Below, piece by piece: positions 1 through 7,986 of a stretch of 64,000 bases of DNA (position 1 is the stretch's first letter; every line of letters begins with the position of its first letter). The position numbers and the translations under genes are program-made. This DNA comes from Micavibrio sp. (lineage in GTDB: Bacteria > Pseudomonadota > Alphaproteobacteria > Micavibrionales > Micavibrionaceae): NCBI GenBank assembly GCA_030824805.1, contig JAPJRC010000001.1:1-64000 (forward strand). The letters run 5' to 3'. The notes under the pieces are model-generated. The model did not search any database, was not told the origin of the DNA, and saw only the letters and a list, made by a program, of their open reading frames with translations.

Positions 1-494
1 GAGTTATTCTCATAGCCATTTTGAAAATCATGCGTCCGAATGAAATCTATTCTTCCATAGATGTGTCGGTGATTATTCTCCTTGGTGCTTTGATACCCGT
101 CACGCAAGCCATGCAAGATACGGGTGGGGCAGAACTGATCGCCAAATTCATCTCCGATATCACAGCGGGCCTCCCGCTTTTCGGGGTCCTCGCTGCCGTA
201 TTGGTTGCGACGATGTTGGTCACACCGTTTCTGAACAATGCTGCTACTGTGTTGCTGATGGCACCTATTGCCGCGAACATGGCGCAAAATCTTAACGTAG
301 ATGTAGACGCATTCCTGATGGCAGTGGCTGTCGGGGCATCGTGCGACTTTTTAACGCCCGTAGGCCATCAATCCAACACGTTGGTTATGGGACCTGGCGG
401 CTACAAATTTACCGATTATTGGCGCTTGGGGTTGCCGCTTTCAATCCTTGTTGTCGTACTCGGCGTGCCGATCATCATGTGGGCTTGGTTGTAA
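1..494 (+). CDS. SLC13/CitT-type anion permease, C-terminal part
   Basis: The reading frame is already open at base 3, so the gene starts before the window. The visible 160 or so residues are very hydrophobic, with about four membrane segments. The motif FLNNAATVLL near residue 76 and the stretch GASCDFLTPVGHQ near residue 108 match the second half of SLC13/ArsB-like anion transporters (divalent anion:Na+ symporters), where paired motifs of this kind bind the substrate. Substrate cannot be told from this fragment (sulfate, dicarboxylate or phosphate are all possible). The stop codon abuts the stop codon of the convergent RidA gene. Confidence 0.85.
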   Translation, partial: VILIAILKIMRPNEIYSSIDVSVIILLGALIPVTQAMQDTGGAELIAKFISDITAGLPLFGVLAAVLVATMLVTPFLNNAATVLLMAPIAANMAQNLNVDVDAFLMAVAVGASCDFLTPVGHQSNTLVMGPGGYKFTDYWRLGLPLSILVVVLGVPIIMWAWL

Positions 495-962
495 TTACGG
501 TCTGATTTCGAAGATCGCATCTATCTCAACCGCTACGCCAAACGGCAGGTTGGGTGCACCGACCGCAAAACGCGCATGCTTCCCACGATCACCCAGAACA
601 TGGGCGATAAGATCCGATGCCCCGTTTATAACCGCAGGCATCTGATCGAAATCTGGGGTGCAGCTTACGAAGCCGCCGAGTTTAAGACAGCGTAGAATGC
701 GGGTTTCATCACCGCCTACGGCAGCGAGGGCCTGTGCCAGAATGTTCAAAGCACATGCACGTGCGGCTTTTTGACCCGCTTCAATTCCCATATTCTCGCC
801 AAGGCGGCCGATATGCGCACGCTCGCCGTTCAGAAAAGGAATCTGGCCCGCAATAAACAAAGTGTTTCCCGAAATCGTGTAAGGCACGTAGTTGGCCGCC
901 GGAGGTGCTGCATCGGGCAGGGCAAGATCCAGCTGTTGCAGGCGTGCTTCAATCTCGGTCAT
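495..962 (-). CDS. RidA/YjgF-family protein
   Basis: A 155-residue protein of the RidA/YjgF/YER057c family. Classical members hydrolyse reactive enamine/imine intermediates released by PLP enzymes. It resembles the longer YjgF-like subgroup: after an N-terminal helix it has the core motifs GQIPF (about residue 40), the alpha helix AARACALNIL, and the C-terminal RFAVGAPNLPFGVAVEI. The Arg of RFAVG sits where family members keep the substrate-carboxylate-binding arginine, so activity is plausible. The gene runs tail to tail with the permease with no bases between stop codons. A 5' neighbour on the same strand is absent, so it is probably transcribed alone. Confidence 0.9.
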   Translation of the reverse strand: MTEIEARLQQLDLALPDAAPPAANYVPYTISGNTLFIAGQIPFLNGERAHIGRLGENMGIEAGQKAARACALNILAQALAAVGGDETRILRCLKLGGFVSCTPDFDQMPAVINGASDLIAHVLGDRGKHARFAVGAPNLPFGVAVEIDAIFEIRP

Positions 963-1048
963 TTTTGCGGGCTTTCTTTCATAAAAACTTGATCTGCAGG
1001 CCTTTTTAGGCCAAATCTTTACCTTCGAAAAGAAAAAAGGCGGCCTCT

Positions 1049-1450
1049 ATGGGACTTCTCACTCCGATCGCGAATTTGCTGGGCGTAATGTCTCCGATTC
1101 ACATTCACTTTGTTACTTTGGTGACGGGAGCTCGCTCAGTGGGCACGGACGCATACGGCAACAAATATTACACCGCAAAACCGCGCAAGGGTTACAAGCT
1201 GGATCGCCGCTGGGTGATTTACAAGGGAGAGCCGGAAGCGTCTTCGGTGCCACCCGAATGGCATGGCTGGCTGCATCATCAGACGGATATCGTTCCGGAG
1301 GCGGGTGTCGGTTACCGTCGCATCTGGCAAAAACCGCACCGCCCGAACCTGACAGGCACAACACAAGCCTACCGTCCACCGGGCCATGTCTTGTCCGGTG
1401 GAAAACGCGACAAAGCAACAGGCGATTATGAAGCCTGGAAGCCGGAATAA
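1049..1450 (+). CDS. NADH:ubiquinone oxidoreductase NDUFA12-family protein
   Basis: A 133-residue homologue of the mitochondrial complex I accessory subunit NDUFA12 (B17.2), which alphaproteobacteria also have. Recognisable features are GTDAYGNKYY near residue 32, the DRRWVIYKGE segment, VPPEWHGWLHHQTD near residue 68, and a C-terminal tail with KATGDYEAWKP. It is expected to sit on the cytoplasmic side of complex I near the iron-sulfur subunits and not to be catalytic. The order NDUFA12-mlaD-DUF2155-aat-accC-accB is a common alphaproteobacterial arrangement and supports the host assignment. The mlaD start is 18 bases downstream, which suggests co-transcription. Confidence 0.95.
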   Translation: MGLLTPIANLLGVMSPIHIHFVTLVTGARSVGTDAYGNKYYTAKPRKGYKLDRRWVIYKGEPEASSVPPEWHGWLHHQTDIVPEAGVGYRRIWQKPHRPNLTGTTQAYRPPGHVLSGGKRDKATGDYEAWKPE

Positions 1451-1468
1451 ATTAAGGGGATTAAAACT

Positions 1469-2002
1469 ATGAAACGCAATGCTATTGAAACCGTTCTGGG
1501 CGCTGTTGTGCTTTTGGTGGCCGTGGTCTTTTTGGGATTCAGCTATTCATCCGCCAGCGTAGGCGATGTCGACGGTTACAACATCACGGCCGATTTTTCA
1601 GGCACGGGCGGGCTTGGCGTCGGCGACTCGGTTCAGATTAGTGGCGTAAAAATCGGCAGCATCGCAAAAGTTGAACTGAAGCCGGATGACTACATGGCGC
1701 GCGTTACCATGTCGATTGATGATTCCATAAAGCTTCCTGATGACACATCCGCTTTCATCAGCAGCGAAAGCCTTCTCGGGGGCAAATATATGGAGTTGCA
1801 GCCAGGCTCCAGCGAAGAGATGCTCGCTTCCGGCGGTCATATCGAATACACGCAGGCACCGCAGAACCTTGAACAGCTGCTCGGCAAATTTATCTTCAGC
1901 ATGGATAAGAGCGGCGGCAACGGCGGTTCTTCTACGGACGCTACGACCACCACGCCTGCACTGGAAGGCGGTGCCGGTGAAGCGCTGCCCGAAAGCCCAT
2001 AA
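1469..2002 (+). CDS. mlaD: MlaD, substrate-binding protein of the phospholipid transport system
   Basis: A 177-residue MCE-domain protein. One membrane anchor lies at about residues 9-26, followed by a single MCE domain (about 38-115) with the typical GLGVGDSVQISGVKIGSI stretch and the LLGGKYMEL strand, then a low-complexity tail. In the Mla pathway MlaD hexamers sit in the inner membrane and pass phospholipids between the MlaFE ABC transporter and periplasmic carriers. The matching mlaE and mlaF genes are about 36 kb away in this window, so the transporter is encoded at two loci. The start ATG is preceded by AAGGGG with suitable spacing. Confidence 0.95.
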   Translation: MKRNAIETVLGAVVLLVAVVFLGFSYSSASVGDVDGYNITADFSGTGGLGVGDSVQISGVKIGSIAKVELKPDDYMARVTMSIDDSIKLPDDTSAFISSESLLGGKYMELQPGSSEEMLASGGHIEYTQAPQNLEQLLGKFIFSMDKSGGNGGSSTDATTTTPALEGGAGEALPESP

Positions 2003-2023
2003 TATTCTTTAAAGGAGACATCC

Positions 2024-2809
2024 TTGCGCCGTCATTTTGCCAGCCTATTTACGCTTGCTTTGCTGACGGCTTCTCCCGCCCATGCGGTTATGGAGGATTA
2101 TCCTTCGGTAAAGCTGCAAGGTTTGGATAAATCGGTGGGCCGTACGGTGACGTTCGAAGCCAAGGTTGGCTCCACCATTCAGTATGGCCCTCTCTACATA
2201 AAGATTCAGGCTTGCCGAAAAGCGCCGCCGATCGAAAAGCCGGAAAGCGCTGCCTTCCTGCAAATCTGGGAAGTGCCGCCTGGCCAAGAAAAATCTGAAT
2301 GGTCTTTTTCCGGCTGGATGTTCGCTTCTTCACCGGCATTATCGCCGATGGACCATCCTGTATACGATGTATGGGTACTGGATTGTCTGGGCAGGGAAGA
2401 GCCTAACGAAGAAGCCGCCGCTGCGGAAACCGATGCGGATGCGGACCAGACCAGCCTTCCGGCAGCGGGTACGGCAGAGGCGTCTGCAAGCCAAGCACCT
2501 GTGGACATGGAAGCCGATCCGGATAATGCGGCGCCTGCACAAGAATCTGCGGAGCCCATTCCCACTGATGCAGAGGCTGAAGTCGAAGAAACAGCGCCTG
2601 AGCCCGTAATCACCGATCCCAACGCGCCCTATTCGCCAAGCGCCTACCCATCGCCTGATGCACAAGTTCCGGCGCAGAATATGCCAGAGCCAGCCATTCG
2701 TCCTCAAGATCCCACAGGCGATAATCGCACGGCTTACGATTTCATGGACCAACAGGGCACAAACGCTCAACCAGCGTACGATCCGAACGCACCCTATAAA
2801 CCTCAATAA
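2024..2809 (+). CDS. DUF2155-domain secreted protein
   Basis: A 261-residue protein starting at TTG behind a strong AAAGGAGA site. It has a signal peptide (cleavage near SPAHA, residues 18-22), then the roughly 90-residue DUF2155 domain, recognisable from the LQGLDKSVGR start, IQACRKAPP and the SGWMFASSPALS segment, which ends at the conserved Cys of DCLGRE. The last 130 residues are an acidic, Ala/Pro/Glu-rich tail with repeated DPNAPY motifs and look disordered. DUF2155 proteins are periplasmic and of unknown function. They commonly follow mlaD in this group, so a role in envelope lipid transport is possible but unproven. Confidence 0.9.
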   Translation: MRRHFASLFTLALLTASPAHAVMEDYPSVKLQGLDKSVGRTVTFEAKVGSTIQYGPLYIKIQACRKAPPIEKPESAAFLQIWEVPPGQEKSEWSFSGWMFASSPALSPMDHPVYDVWVLDCLGREEPNEEAAAAETDADADQTSLPAAGTAEASASQAPVDMEADPDNAAPAQESAEPIPTDAEAEVEETAPEPVITDPNAPYSPSAYPSPDAQVPAQNMPEPAIRPQDPTGDNRTAYDFMDQQGTNAQPAYDPNAPYKPQ

Positions 2810-2852
2810 AGCCTTAATATATGTTTGACATAATATTAATAGGGTGTTAGAT

Positions 2853-3617
2853 ATGCACCACCTAAAGTATAGGGTGTGTATGATAAAAAACAATCTAAAA
2901 CAACAGTTTAGCCAAGCGCCAGCCAATTCAGTCGGGCTGCTTTCGCTATTGGACAAACATCAGGGTGATCCTGAATCGACCTTACAGGCAGTCGCCCGCT
3001 TGTTGCGCGATCATCCTGATGAGGCCGCGCATGCTGTGATGGAATTGTACGAAAAATACAAATCATCCGAACTGCGCGCCAATACCGATGGCATGACGGG
3101 CCTGTTCAATAAAACATATATGATGGACCAGCTTGGCAAGCTGCATTCCGGGGAGCGGCCTACCTATGAGCGCCGTAAACAAGAAGGAAACTACATCGTC
3201 TTTATCGATCTGGATGGCTTTAAACCAATTAACGACAATTACGGACATGCCGCAGGTGATCGCGCCCTGATGACTGTCGCCGATGCTTTGAAAAAATGTG
3301 TTCGCAAGACAGACGATGTCGGGCGCATGGGCGGAGATGAATTTGCAATCATTCTGTACGGTATCAGCCAGAACGACGCCCTTCGCAAAAGAGACCAGAT
3401 TATTGGAACACTGGAGACATTAAGCTTCCCCTGGCAAAAAACGCAGATTGCCGTGCGGGGCAGTGTCGGTATCTGGCCTTTTAATGCGGAAAAAACTGCA
3501 GAAATGAACATGCACTGTGTAGACAAGATCATGTATCGTGTGAAGCAGGCCAAAGGCGATACGCGTCACCATCTTTACACGGTGGATACATTGCCCGTGG
3601 CACGCCCCGCCAGATAG
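2853..3617 (+). CDS. Diguanylate cyclase (GGDEF domain)
   Basis: A protein of about 254 residues with a short helical N-terminal region (1-75) and a C-terminal GGDEF domain (about 80-245). The active-site loop reads GRMGGDEFAI, and RKTD just before it is a match to the RxxD product-inhibition site. It should therefore make cyclic di-GMP from two GTP and be feedback-inhibited. No transmembrane or known sensor domain is visible. The ATG at 2853 has AGGGTG six bases upstream. An ATG at 2880 is an alternative. It interrupts the conserved DUF2155-aat gene order, and its 3' end overlaps the convergent aat gene by 43 bases. Confidence 0.92.
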   Translation: MHHLKYRVCMIKNNLKQQFSQAPANSVGLLSLLDKHQGDPESTLQAVARLLRDHPDEAAHAVMELYEKYKSSELRANTDGMTGLFNKTYMMDQLGKLHSGERPTYERRKQEGNYIVFIDLDGFKPINDNYGHAAGDRALMTVADALKKCVRKTDDVGRMGGDEFAIILYGISQNDALRKRDQIIGTLETLSFPWQKTQIAVRGSVGIWPFNAEKTAEMNMHCVDKIMYRVKQAKGDTRHHLYTVDTLPVARPAR

Positions 3618-4243
3618 TCATTCAGAATATTACCGAACCCATTCGTTGTGTCGGCGATAGAGGTATCGCAGTCCATTTCCGTGTTTATCAACGCTTCATA
3701 ATCTTCCTGCTTCATTTCATATGCACCGAATTGCAGAAGATGCGGATTTATAAATTGCGTATCAAGAACGGTAAAACCGCTCTTCCATAAAAGGGCGCAC
3801 AAATGCACAAGCGCGATTTTGCTTGCGCTGCGTTTGATTGAAAACATGCTCTCGCCGCAAAATACTTTGCCGATAGCCAATCCATAGAGGCCGCCCACCA
3901 GTTTGCCATTTTCGTCCCAGCATTCTACAGAGTGTGCATGTCCCGCTCTATGCAATGCGATGAAAATATTGCGAATGGGGCCGTTGATCCAAGTGTTTGA
4001 GCGCTTGGGTGTTTCGCGTGCGCAACCATCGATCACGTCCTCGAACGCTTTGTCCAGCGTTACAGTATAGAGGCCTTGCCGGATTTCTTTCAGCAGTTTT
4101 GTAGGGATGTGTAGATCCCTGATCGGAATAAGGCCACGCATATAGGGCCTGTAGAAAGCCACAGCCTCATCGTCTGCACTTTCCGCCATCGGGAAAACGC
4201 CTTCACGATAAGCATCCAAAACGGACTGGATCAGATCCTTCAT
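3575..4243 (-). CDS. aat: Leucyl/phenylalanyl-tRNA--protein transferase
   Basis: A 222-residue protein matching Aat across its length: the FPMAES start of the core near residue 17, the RPYMRGLIPI segment, the HSVECWDENGKLVGGLYG stretch in the middle, and LDTQFINPHLLQFGA near residue 165. Aat moves Leu or Phe from charged tRNA onto N-terminal Lys/Arg of proteins and so creates N-degrons for ClpS/ClpAP. It lies 9 bases downstream of accC and is probably the last gene of the accB-accC-aat transcript. Its 3' end overlaps the convergent diguanylate cyclase gene by 43 bases. Confidence 0.96.
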   Translation of the reverse strand: MKDLIQSVLDAYREGVFPMAESADDEAVAFYRPYMRGLIPIRDLHIPTKLLKEIRQGLYTVTLDKAFEDVIDGCARETPKRSNTWINGPIRNIFIALHRAGHAHSVECWDENGKLVGGLYGLAIGKVFCGESMFSIKRSASKIALVHLCALLWKSGFTVLDTQFINPHLLQFGAYEMKQEDYEALINTEMDCDTSIADTTNGFGNILNDYLAGRATGNVSTV

Positions 4244-4252
4244 AGGATCAGT

Positions 4253-5593
4253 TTAGCGCTCTGCCAGCTTCTTTTCCAGCCAGTGGATGTTGTATTCGCC
4301 GGAGAGGAACTCTTCCTGCTGGAAGATCCATGCGTGCAGGGGAAGCGTTGTCTTAACGCCGTCTACGACGGTTTCAGAAATCGCGCGGCGCATACGGTGG
4401 ATGCATTCTTCGCGGTTTTTGCCGAACACGATCAGCTTGCCAATCATGGAATCGTAATAGGGCGGGATGGAATAACCACCATAGATTGCCGAATCGAAAC
4501 GTACGCCAAAGCCCCCGGCGGGATGGAATTGCTGAATCTTGCCGGGTGAAGGGGCGAATGTATCAGGATCTTCCGCGTTGATGCGGATTTCGATCGCATG
4601 ACCGCGCAGTTTGATGCTTTCCTTGTTAAGAGAAAGCGGCAGTCCCGCAGCAACCTTGATCTGCTCGGCAATCAGGTCGATGCCCGTGATTTGTTCGGTC
4701 ACAGGATGTTCCACCTGAATACGCGTGTTCATCTCCATAAAGTAGAACTTGCCGTCCTCGTACAGAAACTCGATCGTCCCGGCGCCAACATAACCCATTT
4801 TGCGTATAACGTCGGCCGCGAGCGAGCCGATATAATCACGCTCGGATTCGGTGAGAACGGGCGAGGGGGCCTCTTCCACAAGCTTTTGGTGACGGCGCTG
4901 GATAGAACAGTCGCGCTCACCAAGATGGATACCGTTGCCGTGTTTGTCGCCGAAAATCTGGATTTCGATGTGGCGCGGTCTTTCGAGATATTTTTCGATA
5001 TATACCGTGTCGTCGCCGAAATTGGCTTTGGCCTCGGAGCGCGCCGTCGAATACATTTCCCGGAACTGGTCATCGCTGCGGACAACCTTCATGCCTTTAC
5101 CACCGCCGCCCGAAGCAGCTTTGATAATGACCGGATAACCCGCCTTGCGGCAGAATGCCAGACCGTCTTCAACGGATGTTACAGCGCCGTCAGATCCTGG
5201 AACCACGGGCAGTCCGAGCTCCATAACGGTTTGCTTGGCGCGAACTTTGTCGCCCATCTTTTCGATGTGTTCCGGCTTGGGGCCGATGAAGGTAAAGCCA
5301 TGCTCTTCCACCATACGAGCAAACATTTCATTTTCGGAAAGAAAACCATAGCCCGGGTGAATGGCTTCCGCACCTGTTACGGCAGCTGCTGTCAGGATCG
5401 CGGGAATATTCAGATACGAATCCTTTGCCGATGGAGGGCCTATGCAAACGGATTCGTCTGCGAGGCGCACAGCCATGGAATTTGCGTCGGCTGTGGAGTG
5501 TACAGCAACGGACTGGATACCCATCTCGCGGCAGGCGCGTATAACGCGCAGCGCAATTTCACCACGGTTGGCAATGAGGATTTTTTTGAACAT
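4253..5593 (-). CDS. accC: Acetyl-CoA carboxylase, biotin carboxylase subunit
   Basis: A 446-residue protein, the usual size for AccC. It shows the N-terminal [11 protein letters not shown] start, the ATP-grasp glycine loop ASGGGGKGM near residue 160, [12 protein letters not shown], and the metal and catalytic segment [14 protein letters not shown] near residue 287. It carboxylates biotin on the AccB carrier with ATP and bicarbonate, the first half of malonyl-CoA synthesis. It starts three bases after the accB stop, so the two are transcribed and probably translated together. The carboxyltransferase genes accA and accD are not in this window. Confidence 0.98.
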   Translation of the reverse strand: MFKKILIANRGEIALRVIRACREMGIQSVAVHSTADANSMAVRLADESVCIGPPSAKDSYLNIPAILTAAAVTGAEAIHPGYGFLSENEMFARMVEEHGFTFIGPKPEHIEKMGDKVRAKQTVMELGLPVVPGSDGAVTSVEDGLAFCRKAGYPVIIKAASGGGGKGMKVVRSDDQFREMYSTARSEAKANFGDDTVYIEKYLERPRHIEIQIFGDKHGNGIHLGERDCSIQRRHQKLVEEAPSPVLTESERDYIGSLAADVIRKMGYVGAGTIEFLYEDGKFYFMEMNTRIQVEHPVTEQITGIDLIAEQIKVAAGLPLSLNKESIKLRGHAIEIRINAEDPDTFAPSPGKIQQFHPAGGFGVRFDSAIYGGYSIPPYYDSMIGKLIVFGKNREECIHRMRRAISETVVDGVKTTLPLHAWIFQQEEFLSGEYNIHWLEKKLAER

Positions 5594-5596
5594 GTC

Positions 5597-6058
5597 TTAT
5601 TCGATAACCATCAGCACGTCGCCGTATTCGACAGGTTTGCCGGATTCGACGAGGATTTGTGTGATCGTTCCGCCTTTGCTTGCCTTGATAGGGTTCATGA
5701 CTTTCATGGCTTCGATAATGAGGAGCGTATCGCCAGCATTGACGGTATCGCCCTTCTTCACGAAAGGTGCCGCGGAAGGTTCGGGCGCGAGGTAGGCTGT
5801 GCCAACCATCGGAGATGTAACAGCACCCGGATGATCGCCGGTGATCGTTGCCGGTTTGGCCGTATTGGCGGCCTGCGGCACTGTCGGATCGGATGGCATG
5901 CTGAAATTTGCCGCAGCATGCGCATGGCCTGCGCCGATAAAGGCGCCGCCTTTGTTCACGCGGATCATTTGATCCCCTTCGGCCACTTCGATTTCCGAAA
6001 GGCCGGTTTCGTTCAGGAGGTCCGCAAGCTGGCGGATCGCTTTAGCGTCGATTTTCAT
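5597..6058 (-). CDS. accB: Acetyl-CoA carboxylase biotin carboxyl carrier protein
   Basis: A 153-residue BCCP. Residues 1-40 form the N-terminal interaction region, residues 42-78 are an Ala/Pro/Thr-rich linker, and residues 79-153 are the biotinyl domain. The biotin attachment site is Lys119 in EAMKVMNP, the expected hairpin position. The thumb region SPMVGTAYLAPEP is also present. It carries carboxybiotin between AccC and the AccAD carboxyltransferase. It is the first gene of the accB-accC-aat unit. The 81 bases between it and aroQ probably hold its promoter. Confidence 0.97.
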   Translation of the reverse strand: MKIDAKAIRQLADLLNETGLSEIEVAEGDQMIRVNKGGAFIGAGHAHAAANFSMPSDPTVPQAANTAKPATITGDHPGAVTSPMVGTAYLAPEPSAAPFVKKGDTVNAGDTLLIIEAMKVMNPIKASKGGTITQILVESGKPVEYGDVLMVIE

Positions 6059-6139
6059 GAGTCTCGCTATTATATTCGTTAACGTTCAAACGCCACTGAA
6101 TAGAGAAAAAAGCGTTAAAAGTCAAAGGAATCGGCAGAT

Positions 6140-6592
6140 CTAGGATTTTACGAGTGTGGACAAGGCGGTAACAGCCTCGGTGTAACCCGCGGCGCCCTTG
6201 CCTTTTATGACTTTTGCGGCCACAGGCGTAATATATGAAAAATGACGGAATTCTTCCCGTGTTTCGGGGTCTGATAAATGTACCTCGATAACGGGCACAT
6301 CCAGTAGTTTTAACGCGTCATGAATTGCAACCGACGTGTGCGTATAGGCCCCGGCATTGATGATAAGACCAGCGATTGTTGTACGTTCTTCCTGTATCCA
6401 GGTGACAAGCTCGCCTTCATGATTGCTTTGGCGGAAGTCAACGAAGTAGGTGAGTTCGCCAGCACGCTCTACGCACATGGTCCGTATATCATCGAGCGTT
6501 TGATGCCCGTAGATAGACGGTTCCCGAACCCCAAGCATGTTGAGGTTCGGGCCGTTTAGTATAAGTATTTTTTTACTGGGCTGGCTGTTCAT
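6140..6592 (-). CDS. aroQ: Type II 3-dehydroquinate dehydratase
   Basis: A 150-residue type II dehydroquinase (shikimate pathway, 3-dehydroquinate to 3-dehydroshikimate). It has the GPNLNMLGVREPSIYG motif near residue 15 with the catalytic Arg and Tyr, NAGAYTHTSVAI near residue 78, and EVHLSDPETREEFRH with the catalytic His near residue 105. I chose the ATG at 6592 (MNSQPSKK); a longer frame to 6622 would add ten residues unlike the family. With this start the gene overlaps the end of the upstream lipoprotein gene by 20 bases, so translation may be coupled. Confidence 0.95.
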   Translation of the reverse strand: MNSQPSKKILILNGPNLNMLGVREPSIYGHQTLDDIRTMCVERAGELTYFVDFRQSNHEGELVTWIQEERTTIAGLIINAGAYTHTSVAIHDALKLLDVPVIEVHLSDPETREEFRHFSYITPVAAKVIKGKGAAGYTEAVTALSTLVKS

Positions 6593-7316
6593 CGACAACC
6601 GGAGCGTCCGTTGCGGACTCATCCAGAGGTGTTGTTTCAGCCGGTGTTGTTACGCCTTCCGTTGCGGTGCCTGCTGGCTCGGCCGGAGATTCGTCAACCG
6701 TGGTAGAAGAGGCCGTTGCATCCGTGGCGCTGGCGTCTGGCGCTACGGCACCATGGTCATGGCCTTCGTGCGTAGCTTCCGTTGCCGCAGCAACAGGCGC
6801 CGTTACAGTCACAGGGAGTGTAACATCGGCTGCATTTTCAAAATCCAGCGTAATATCAAAAGGCGTGCCTTCTGTCAGCGGGGCGTTCAGGCCCAGCAGC
6901 ATGATGTGATAGCCATCCGGTTTCAGACTGACCTGCTGTCCTGCCGGAATTTCGATAGCATCGACTTTTGTCATTGTGGCAACGCCGTTTGCATCCACAG
7001 CACTTTCATGCAGTTCAACCGTCGTAGCAACCGGGGAGCTTGCACCCACCAGTTTGTCCGCTGCGGTTTGCTGGTTGTGAAGAGTCAGGAATACAGCGCC
7101 GTTGGTCGAACCTGCGGCCGTTGCATAGGCTGTTGCTCCTTCGGCATGCACCACTGCGGTTACAGGCGCAGCAGTCTCTGCGGCAACAGGGGCTTCGGCA
7201 GCAACGGTTGTTTCGGTTGCCGCTGTGTCTTCTGTTTTATTGTCGTCGCAGGCAGCCAAGCTGAGCGAGAACGCCGTAACGGCCATCAAAGGGAATAAAT
7301 AATGTTTGCGTTTCAT
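6573..7316 (-). CDS. PCu(A)C copper-chaperone lipoprotein with His-containing tail
   Basis: A 247-residue protein. A signal peptide ends in the lipobox LSLAAC (Cys about residue 23), so it is likely lipid-anchored and periplasmic. After an Ala/Thr-rich linker, residues of about 50-165 form a PCu(A)C domain: HES, then TM, then YHIML reproduce the H-x(n)-M-x(n)-HxM copper(I) ligand pattern. Family members deliver copper to the CuA site of cytochrome oxidase. The last 80 residues are low-complexity, acidic and Ala/Thr-rich, and include THEGHDHG, a second possible metal site. The ATG at 7316 has AAAGGA upstream. Confidence 0.9.
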   Translation of the reverse strand: MKRKHYLFPLMAVTAFSLSLAACDDNKTEDTAATETTVAAEAPVAAETAAPVTAVVHAEGATAYATAAGSTNGAVFLTLHNQQTAADKLVGASSPVATTVELHESAVDANGVATMTKVDAIEIPAGQQVSLKPDGYHIMLLGLNAPLTEGTPFDITLDFENAADVTLPVTVTAPVAAATEATHEGHDHGAVAPDASATDATASSTTVDESPAEPAGTATEGVTTPAETTPLDESATDAPVVDEQPAQ

Positions 7317-7357
7317 AGTCGGTAATCCTTTCGTCATTGATAAATCGTTATTGTCTC

Positions 7358-7969
7358 TTATTTTGCTCTCTCTGCCGCTACCATGCTGATCAGATCATTT
7401 AGCGTCAAGGCTTTATCGAACTGATGCAGTTTATCGCCTATCATTAATGCCGGGACAGATGTAACGCCTGCCCGCTGTACGGCCTCTGCGTTGTCACCCA
7501 ATATGTTTTGAACCTCTTCGCCTTCGGCATCCTTTTGCATTTTTTCATAGTCGAGATCGAGCAATCCTGCAGTTTCACGGTAAAAGCGTTCGTTCGGCCT
7601 GTTTTGATAATCTACGATTGCTTTGTCCATCTCCCAGAACTTGCCTTGTAAACCCGCTGCAATGACCATTTTTGCAGCTTCTTCTGAGTAGAAAAAACCT
7701 CCAGCATTCGGAAATGGTCTAACCACGATCCGGACGTCAGGATTGGCTTTTGCGTAATCTATCAGGCTTTTATGGGTGCCACGACAATTCAGGCAGTCGT
7801 AATTCATGAACTCAACGATTGTGATCGTCGTTTGGTTCCCCTCGTTCAAAATGCTGAACGAGGTGTGCGGATTGTACAGCCTGTCGTGGTTGCGCCAGGC
7901 AACAGCGATTTCAAACGCCGCGTAACAAGCCGCGAGTGCCAGACAAACAGCAATAATTCGGAACAGCAT
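7358..7969 (-). CDS. DsbA-family thiol oxidoreductase, membrane-anchored
   Basis: A 203-residue thioredoxin-fold protein of the DsbA/BdbD type. An N-terminal hydrophobic segment (about 3-24) without a clear cleavage site suggests a membrane anchor. The fold then starts with TITIVEFMNYDCLNCRG, giving an active-site CLNC instead of the more usual CxxC with Pro/His or Gly/Tyr. The cis-Pro region is VTSVPALMIG. It is predicted to act on periplasmic disulfides. It lies 17 bases downstream of a second DsbA-like gene and upstream of the copper lipoprotein gene, so the three may serve envelope or cytochrome assembly together (inference). Confidence 0.88.
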   Translation of the reverse strand: MLFRIIAVCLALAACYAAFEIAVAWRNHDRLYNPHTSFSILNEGNQTTITIVEFMNYDCLNCRGTHKSLIDYAKANPDVRIVVRPFPNAGGFFYSEEAAKMVIAAGLQGKFWEMDKAIVDYQNRPNERFYRETAGLLDLDYEKMQKDAEGEEVQNILGDNAEAVQRAGVTSVPALMIGDKLHQFDKALTLNDLISMVAAERAK

Positions 7970-7986
7970 AAAAAATCGCTATTCGT

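Noticed and set aside
4598..6082. A 494-codon open frame on the plus strand across accC and accB
   Set aside because: It is fully antisense to accC/accB, both of which are intact and typical; the translation has no family features. It results from third-position bias of the real genes.
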